The notes under the pieces are model-generated. The model was not told the origin of the DNA. It saw only the letters and a list, made by a program, of their open reading frames with translations, and searched no databases. Positions 1-4,188 of a DNA stretch of 6,243 bases are shown here, one piece after another (positions within the stretch are counted from its first letter, which is position 1; the number at the start of each line of letters is the position of its first letter). The DNA lies in NCBI GenBank assembly GCA_018648945.1, contig JABGQJ010000464.1, positions 1 through 6,243 of the forward strand, read 5' to 3'. The stretch comes from Victivallales bacterium (lineage in GTDB: Bacteria; Verrucomicrobiota; Lentisphaeria; Oligosphaerales; Lenti-02). A program made the position numbers and the translations under genes.

Positions 1-288
1 TGCGTTCTGGTCGCGGCGGGAGGCGAGCATGCCCAGCAGTTGCTCACCGAGCATACGGGTCCGCTGGATTTGCTGCTGACGGATGTGATCATGCCGGACA
101 CCAACGGTCGTGAGCTTTATGAAGAGCTCGTGTCGTCTAGGCCAGGGCTGAAGGTTTTGTACATGTCTGGCTACACCGGCAATGTGATTGCGCACCATGG
201 CGTTTTGGACGCTGGCGTGGATTTTATCCAGAAGCCATTCAGCGTCCAGGGCCTGGCGCAAAAGGTGCGTGAAGTCTTGGACAGGTAG
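1..288 (+). CDS. Response-regulator receiver domain, C-terminal fragment (probable tail of a hybrid sensor kinase)
   Basis: The frame is open from base 1 to a TAG at 286-288, so the gene starts outside the window; a TTG at 40 is in frame but is only an internal Leu codon. The 95 visible residues cover most of a CheY-like receiver fold. The phosphoacceptor Asp lies in LLLTDVIMP (codon 82-84), the conserved Ser/Thr position in LYMSGYT (Ser codon 166-168) and the switch Lys in QKPF (codon 232-234). The protein ends right after the last receiver helix (LAQKVREVLDR), so no DNA-binding output domain follows. This tail, with the LYMSGYT and HGVLDAGVDFIQKPF wording, is typical of receivers at the C-terminus of hybrid histidine kinases, which accept phosphate from a kinase core. 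A stand-alone CheY-like protein is the alternative, since the N-terminal part is missing. No sequence evidence ties it to the exporter downstream. Confidence 0.9.
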   Translation, partial: CVLVAAGGEHAQQLLTEHTGPLDLLLTDVIMPDTNGRELYEELVSSRPGLKVLYMSGYTGNVIAHHGVLDAGVDFIQKPFSVQGLAQKVREVLDR

Positions 289-330
289 TGCCGAGTTGCC
301 AACGCGAGCGAGCACTGATCTGCCCGACTT

Positions 331-364
331 CGTGCTGGTTTCCATCCGGCACGCCCGAATGGGC
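331..364 (+). terminator. Stem-loop pair after the receiver gene, possible terminator without a U-tract
   Basis: Bases 331-338 (CGTGCTGG) pair with 346-353 (CCGGCACG) over 8 bp, with one G-T wobble and a 7-base loop. A second small hairpin, GCCC-GAAT-GGGC, spans 353-364 and shares base 353 with the first. The structure starts 43 bases after the receiver stop codon and ends well before the ABC ATPase start. No run of T follows, so it is not a classical intrinsic terminator. It could act as an RNA 3'-end stabiliser or a U-less terminator, or be chance pairing in GC-rich DNA. Confidence 0.3.
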
Positions 365-452
365 CATGGTCCGGGCGGCGAACCATCCGAGAGAACGTTC
401 GCCTGCGAATTCCTGACCGTGGCGTGGGCATATGGACAGCTGCCCGCGCGCC

Positions 453-480
453 TTGGTCTGGGGAATTGCTGGCGTAATGT
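453..480 (+). promoter_or_regulatory. Weak sigma70-like promoter candidate for the ABC exporter unit
   Basis: TTGGTC (453-458) and TAATGT (475-480) are separated by 16 bases and lie about 40 bases upstream of the ATPase ATG. Each hexamer matches the sigma70 consensus at only about three of six positions, so this is the best-looking pair in the gap rather than a strong promoter. The rest of 289-521 shows no coding potential, no RNA gene and no clear operator; one further 7-bp inverted repeat (377-383 with 397-403, 13-base loop) is also present. Confidence 0.2.
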
Positions 481-521
481 ATGGGTCCCCCATCCGGTCT
501 CCCACTGTTTGCGAGAAGACG

Positions 522-1505
522 ATGCCTCAGATTGTTGTCGAGAGCCTAGCCAAGACCTTCCGGATCTACGAACGGGGTGCGGGGGTGTGGGGGGCGTTGC
601 GAGGGCTGGTGAAGCGGCGGCATCGGTTGGTCCGGGCGCTGCATGGGGTGTCATTCCAGCTCGAAGCGGGAGAGTTGCTGGGGTATATCGGGCCGAATGG
701 CGCGGGCAAGAGCACGACGATCAAGATTCTCTCTGGCATCCTCACCCCTGACGGGGGACGGGCGGAGGTGCTGGGGCTGACCCCGCATCGGGATCGGCAG
801 CGCTTGGCGGCGCGCATTGGCGTGGTGTTTGGCCAGCGCACGCAGCTCTGGTGGGATCTGCCGGTGCTGGAGTCTTTCGAACTGCTGCGCCACATCTATC
901 GCGTGCCCGAAGCAGACTATCGCGTTCGCCTCGACCGGTTGGTGGAGACCCTGAATCTCGCCAGCCATCTCGACACGCCGGTACGTCAGCTCAGTCTCGG
1001 TCTGCGCATGCGGGCGGATTTGGTGGCCGCCTTGTTGCATGCGCCCGATATTCTGTATCTGGACGAGCCGACCATCGGGCTCGACGCCGTGAGCAAACTG
1101 GCGGTGCGTCGGTTCATCAAGGAACTGAACCAGGAAAGGGGCACGACGGTCATTCTGACTACCCACGACATGGACGACATCGAGGCGCTGTGTCGCAGAG
1201 TCATCGTCATTCACGACGGTGGGATCTTCCTGGATGGCACGCTCGGGGAGCTGCGCAAACGGGTCAGTGGCGAGCGGCGGTTGATCGCCGATCTGGCCGA
1301 GGGTACCGGGGAAGTGCAGGTGGCTGGCGCCCGTGTGCTGGAGCGGGAAGGCAATCGCGTGACTCTCGCCTTCAACCCCGAGCAGATGCCTGCCGCCGAC
1401 TTGATTGCACGCGTCGCCGGCGCCTATGACGTGCGCGACCTGTTTGTTGAGAATCCCCCGATCGAGGAACTCATCGCCAAGCTCTATGAGGAACGCCAGG
1501 CATGA
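522..1505 (+). CDS. ABC-2 exporter ATP-binding protein (COG4586-like)
   Basis: This 327-residue ATPase should hydrolyse ATP on the cytoplasmic side of the membrane to drive the two permeases encoded next. Visible motifs are Walker A GPNGAGKST (57-65), Q-loop VVFGQ (Gln105) followed by RTQLWWDLP, signature LSLGL (157-161), Walker B ILYLDEPT (177-184), D-loop GLDA (186-189) and the switch His215 in ILTTHD. The FGQRxQLWWDLP and LSLGxRMR wording is that of the uncharacterised COG4586 group, not of generic CcmA-like ATPases. About 90 residues after the NBD (from about 240) form the C-terminal extension usual in these exporters. In this family the signature normally reads LSLGQ; here the Gln is Leu161. 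I chose ATG 522 because the conserved N-terminus (IVVESLAKTF) begins at once; in-frame ATGs at 432 and 477 would add unconserved residues. Ribosome binding is weak (GAGAAG at 513-518, close to the start). The stop overlaps the next start as ATGA. Confidence 0.93.
   Translation: MPQIVVESLAKTFRIYERGAGVWGALRGLVKRRHRLVRALHGVSFQLEAGELLGYIGPNGAGKSTTIKILSGILTPDGGRAEVLGLTPHRDRQRLAARIGVVFGQRTQLWWDLPVLESFELLRHIYRVPEADYRVRLDRLVETLNLASHLDTPVRQLSLGLRMRADLVAALLHAPDILYLDEPTIGLDAVSKLAVRRFIKELNQERGTTVILTTHDMDDIEALCRRVIVIHDGGIFLDGTLGELRKRVSGERRLIADLAEGTGEVQVAGARVLEREGNRVTLAFNPEQMPAADLIARVAGAYDVRDLFVENPPIEELIAKLYEERQA
1488..1493 (+). promoter_or_regulatory. Ribosome binding site of the first permease, inside the ATPase gene
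   Basis: GAGGAA lies 8 bases before ATG 1502, within the last codons of the ATPase gene. It supports the 1502 start and the 4-base ATGA overlap, an arrangement typical of translational coupling between exporter subunits. Confidence 0.6.
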
Positions 1506-2290
1506 GCGCTTACCGGGCCGTATTCAGCGCCCGTGTGCGGGCTCTCCTGCAATACCGGGCAGCAGCCCTGGCCGGGTTGGCCACCCAGATCTTCTGGGGG
1601 CTGATTCGCACCATGATCCTCTATGCGTTCTACGAGAACGCCACTTCGACCCCGCCCATGGGTTGGCAGCATGTACTTGCCTACATCTGGCTGAGCCAGG
1701 CCTTCTTCGCCCTCTTCCCCCTGCGTACCGATGGCGACGTGGCCGCCATGATTCGGTCCGGCAACGTTGCCTACGAGTTGCTGCGCCCAGTGGATCTGTA
1801 CAGCTTCTGGTATGCGCGAGCGATCGCCAATCGGCTGGCACCCACGGTGCTCCGCTGCGTCCCGATTCTGACCGTCGCAATCCTCGCTGGCTGGCTGCGC
1901 TGGGTGGGCTGGGCTAGCTTCATCGGTGGCGTCGCTTCCCTCGGGCTTGCCGCGCTGGTCAGCGCTTCGATCACGACCTTGATGACTCTGAGTCTGTTCG
2001 TCACCATCTCCGGCCAGGGCATTGGGACGCTGATTTCCATGTCGGCCTACCTGCTCAGTGGGATGGTCCTGCCCTTGCCCCTCTTCCCGGATTGGTTGCA
2101 GCCCTTGCTGCGCGTCCTGCCGTTCCGGGCGGTCTGTGATCTGCCGTTCCGGGCCATCGCTGGGCATATTCCCGCAGCGGAACTGCCTGGAGTCCTGCTT
2201 TTCCAGCTTGTCTGGTTGGCGGGACTGGTCCTCATGGGGCGTTTGATCGTGGCCAGGGTCACGCGCCGACTCGTGGTTCAGGGGGGCTAG
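1502..2290 (+). CDS. ABC-2 exporter permease, first subunit (COG4587-like)
   Basis: This is a 262-residue polytopic inner-membrane protein. Hydrophobic stretches suitable for membrane segments lie at about 20-42, 57-73, 112-130, 135-158, 160-192 and 228-250, giving the roughly six segments usual for ABC-2 permeases. The N-terminus (FSARVRALLQYRAAALAGL) is the short cytoplasmic lead-in seen in these proteins. The loop around 78-100, with IRSGNVAYELLRPVDLY, carries the 'G-x-(I/V)-x-x-x-L-L-R-P' block shared by both permeases of the COG4586-linked trio, likely the cytoplasmic coupling region that touches the ATPase. It overlaps the ATPase gene by four bases and directly abuts the second permease. 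The assignment to COG4587 rather than COG3694 rests on gene order and on the other permease fitting COG3694 better. Substrate is unknown; as I recall, a related cyanobacterial trio has been linked to methyl viologen export, which does not establish the substrate here. A short in-frame duplication gives LPFRA twice (206-210 and 214-218). Confidence 0.85.
   Translation: MSAYRAVFSARVRALLQYRAAALAGLATQIFWGLIRTMILYAFYENATSTPPMGWQHVLAYIWLSQAFFALFPLRTDGDVAAMIRSGNVAYELLRPVDLYSFWYARAIANRLAPTVLRCVPILTVAILAGWLRWVGWASFIGGVASLGLAALVSASITTLMTLSLFVTISGQGIGTLISMSAYLLSGMVLPLPLFPDWLQPLLRVLPFRAVCDLPFRAIAGHIPAAELPGVLLFQLVWLAGLVLMGRLIVARVTRRLVVQGG
2117..2154 (+). repeat. 14-bp in-frame direct repeat inside the first permease
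   Basis: CTGCCGTTCCGGGC occurs at 2117-2130 and again at 2141-2154, with a 24-base period (eight codons). Both copies are read in the same frame and encode LPFRA, giving LPFRAVCDLPFRA near the last membrane segments. It may be a small local duplication or a coincidence of similar codon choice. Confidence 0.7.
2280..2286 (+). promoter_or_regulatory. Ribosome binding site of the second permease
   Basis: AGGGGGG sits in the last codons of the first permease gene. It is 4 bases from ATG 2291 and 7 bases from the next in-frame ATG at 2294, so translation may in fact begin at the second Met; the proteins differ by one residue. Confidence 0.5.
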
Positions 2291-3088
2291 ATGATGCGCG
2301 ATGCTCTGGCTCTCTATTGGCGGTACGTGCGGCTCTCGCTGAAGTCCCAGCTTGAGTACCGTGCTTCGTTCCTCATGCTCGCCTTGGGCAACTTCCTGGC
2401 CTCGGGCATGGAGATTGTGGCCATCTGGGCACTGTTCGCCCGCTTCCGCACGCTGAAGGGGTGGACCCTTGCGGAGGTGGCGCTCTTCTACGGTATTGTC
2501 CATGTGGCCTTCGCGCTGGCCGAGGCCTTTGGGCGGGGGTTCGACACTTTTGATCGGCAAGTGAAATCCGGCGATTTCGACCGGCTCCTGCTGCGCCCGC
2601 GCAGTCTGGTCCTGCAGGTGGCAGCCGGGGAGGTCCAGCTGATGCGGATTGGGCGTCTCAGCCAGGGGCTGGTGGTCCTCGTCTGGGCGTTCTGCCATCT
2701 GTCCGAGCCGGTGGGGCTGCGGCAGATCATCCTCGCCGGGCTGGCCATCGGTGGCGGGGCGGCGCTGTTCACCGGGCTCTTCGTGCTCCAGGCGACGCTG
2801 TCCTTCTGGACGACCGAATCTCTGGAAGTCATGAACACCGTCACCTATGGTGGCACGGAGACCGCCCAGTATCCGCTGACCATCTATCGCCTGTGGTTCC
2901 GCCGCTTCTTCACCTTCGTCGTGCCGCTCGCGTGCGTCAGCTACCTACCCATTCTTGGCATTCTACGCCCGTTGGAGACGGCGGCTTGGGTTCCCTTCGT
3001 GGCTCCGCTGGCCGGGATTGTGTTCTTGCTGGTAGCGCTGCGCGTTTGGCGTATCGGTGTCCGCCACTACTGTTCGACCGGGAGTTGA
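2291..3088 (+). CDS. ABC-2 exporter permease, second subunit (COG3694-like, ABC-2 family transporter)
   Basis: This is a 265-residue polytopic inner-membrane protein, unlike the first permease in sequence but built alike. Hydrophobic stretches lie at about 25-50, 62-83, 120-137, 143-172, 205-225 and 232-254. The cytoplasmic block VKSGDFDRLLLRPRSL (91-106) is the counterpart of the IRSG...LLRP block in the first subunit. The stretch FWTTESLEVMNTVTYGG (172-188), followed by YPLTIY and the RRFFTFVVPLACVSYLP segment (204-220), is the wording I associate with COG3694/PF06182 permeases. With the ATPase it should form a heterodimeric ABC-2 exporter. The start directly follows the TAG of the first permease with no gap; Met1 and Met2 are both possible starts. 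The TGA stop overlaps the ATG of the serine hydrolase gene by one base (TGATG), so the hydrolase is probably translationally coupled to it. Confidence 0.87.
   Translation: MMRDALALYWRYVRLSLKSQLEYRASFLMLALGNFLASGMEIVAIWALFARFRTLKGWTLAEVALFYGIVHVAFALAEAFGRGFDTFDRQVKSGDFDRLLLRPRSLVLQVAAGEVQLMRIGRLSQGLVVLVWAFCHLSEPVGLRQIILAGLAIGGGAALFTGLFVLQATLSFWTTESLEVMNTVTYGGTETAQYPLTIYRLWFRRFFTFVVPLACVSYLPILGILRPLETAAWVPFVAPLAGIVFLLVALRVWRIGVRHYCSTGS
3080..3084 (+). promoter_or_regulatory. Ribosome binding site of the serine hydrolase, leaves two starts open
   Basis: GGGAG in the end of the second permease gene is 3 bases from ATG 3088 and 9 bases from ATG 3094. The spacing favours 3094, while the TGATG stop/start overlap favours 3088 by termination-reinitiation. 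The two proteins differ by Met-Gly at the N-terminus. Confidence 0.5.
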
Positions 3089-4134
3089 TGGGCATGACGG
3101 ATCAGTTGGCGATGGCGTGCGAGCGCGCGGCGGCGGATGGCCTGCTCCACGGCGCGGTCCTGGCGGCGGGAACCTGCGAGGGGCTGTCGGTGCTGCACGT
3201 ATGGGGTGACGCATCCATGGCCCCAAGCCGGAAAGCCATGGCGGGGAATGCGGTTTTCGACGTGGCCAGCGTCACCAAGGCGGTGGCCACGGCATCCGCT
3301 TGCGGCATCTGCATCGACCAGGAGGAGCTTGATCCCCACGCTGCCGTGGCGGACTATCTGCCTGGCGTTGGGGGCTTCGGCGTGGACCCAATCCGGGTGC
3401 GGGATCTGGCGACCCACACGTCGGGCTTCGACAACCGGAAGTTCGATCACCTTGGACCGGATGAGATGCTGGTCGCGATGGTGGAGACCCCGGCGCAGTG
3501 GGCACGGGGGTCGCGGTTCATGTATTCGTGTCGGAACTACGTGCTTCTTGGCCACCTGGTCGAGCGGCTTGCGGGCATGGATTTGGGCAGTTTCTGCGAG
3601 CGCCACGTGTTCGGTCCATGCGGGATGTCGGAGACTGGTTTCGGGCCATTGGCAGGTGACCTGGAGCGGGTGGTCCCCACCGCTGTCGCACCAGGGACGA
3701 TCTCCGACGAGCAGGCTCGGCACGCCACACAACCGATCGGCAATGCCGGGCTTTTCTCGACGGCGCCCGATTTGGCGCGTTTTTGCCGGATGATCCTCAG
3801 TGGGGGCATGGTGGGCGACCGCCGGGTTTTCGGCCAGAACGCTCTCCATTGGCTCTTGAGCGAACAGAGCCCACCGGGGTTGCGGAGACGCTCCTTTGGC
3901 TGGGATATGGGCTCTGTGGCGGAATCCCCATGCCGCCCTGCCAGCATGTCTGCTGCGGCCGTTGGCCATAGTGGTTGGACTGGGCAGTCGGTCTGGATCG
4001 ATCCTGAGCTGGGCCTCTTCACCATCGTGCTTACCAACCGGACCCATCGCCCGGGCAAGGGAGACAACTACTTGGACTCCAAACGATTTCGGGCATCGGC
4101 GGCGGACCTGATGTGCCAGGATCTGGTTGGCTGA
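3088..4134 (+). CDS. Serine hydrolase, beta-lactamase/S12 family, cytoplasmic type
   Basis: The 348-residue product fits the beta-lactamase-like (class C/PBP-like esterase and peptidase) fold. The nucleophile motif SxxK is SVTK (Ser61-Lys64) in FDVASVTKAVATA; LATHTSGF (107-114) is the usual block before the second motif; the second motif reads Y146-S-C in MYSCRNYVLLG where most members have YxN; the third motif is HSG (294-296) in GHSGWTGQSVWIDP, taking the place of KTG. TQPIGNAGLFSTAPDLARF is another typical family stretch. All catalytic Ser, Lys and Tyr are present, so it should be active as an esterase, amidase or D-amino-acid peptidase; the substrate cannot be told, and true beta-lactamase activity is not implied. 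The N-terminus has no signal peptide or membrane anchor, and about ten Cys residues fit a reducing cytoplasm. The frame stays open upstream to 2893, but that part lies inside the permease gene and is not conserved-looking. The gene overlaps the second permease by one base, which suggests a job tied to the exporter's substrate. Confidence 0.88.
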   Translation: MGMTDQLAMACERAAADGLLHGAVLAAGTCEGLSVLHVWGDASMAPSRKAMAGNAVFDVASVTKAVATASACGICIDQEELDPHAAVADYLPGVGGFGVDPIRVRDLATHTSGFDNRKFDHLGPDEMLVAMVETPAQWARGSRFMYSCRNYVLLGHLVERLAGMDLGSFCERHVFGPCGMSETGFGPLAGDLERVVPTAVAPGTISDEQARHATQPIGNAGLFSTAPDLARFCRMILSGGMVGDRRVFGQNALHWLLSEQSPPGLRRRSFGWDMGSVAESPCRPASMSAAAVGHSGWTGQSVWIDPELGLFTIVLTNRTHRPGKGDNYLDSKRFRASAADLMCQDLVG

Positions 4135-4173
4135 CCCACCGGGCTTCCACGTGATCCCCAACTACCTCCATGC

Positions 4174-4178
4174 GGAGA
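4174..4178 (+). promoter_or_regulatory. Ribosome binding site of the GH2-type gene
   Basis: GGAGA lies 10 bases before ATG 4189 and supports that start, which is also where a signal peptide begins. The 54-base gap 4135-4188 shows no convincing terminator or promoter, so read-through from the exporter unit is plausible. Confidence 0.5.
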
Positions 4179-4188
4179 AACAGAGCAG

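Noticed and set aside
432..521. Longer ATPase N-terminus from ATG 432 or 477
   Set aside because: The added residues show no similarity to ABC ATPase N-termini, and the conserved first strand begins immediately after ATG 522.
188..751. 187-codon + frame bridging the receiver gene, the gap and the ATPase
   Set aside because: It overlaps two well-supported genes in another frame, and its product has no recognisable domain.
1484..2698. 404-codon open frame on the - strand
   Set aside because: It spans antisense parts of both permease genes, and its product is a low-complexity, strongly hydrophilic Gln/Glu/Asp/His-rich chain, the mirror of membrane-protein codons.
2893..3087. Upstream extension of the serine hydrolase frame (65 more codons)
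   Set aside because: The extension overlaps the permease coding region, looks Arg-rich and unconserved, and would need a start without a ribosome binding site; the S12 fold starts naturally at 3088 or 3094.
3088..4134. True beta-lactamase resistance gene
   Set aside because: It lacks a signal peptide and has YSC and HSG in place of the YxN and KTG of secreted lactamases, so antibiotic hydrolysis is not supported.
3067..4161. 364-codon open frame on the - strand
   Set aside because: It is antisense to the serine hydrolase, which has all three active-site motifs; the - product shows no family features.
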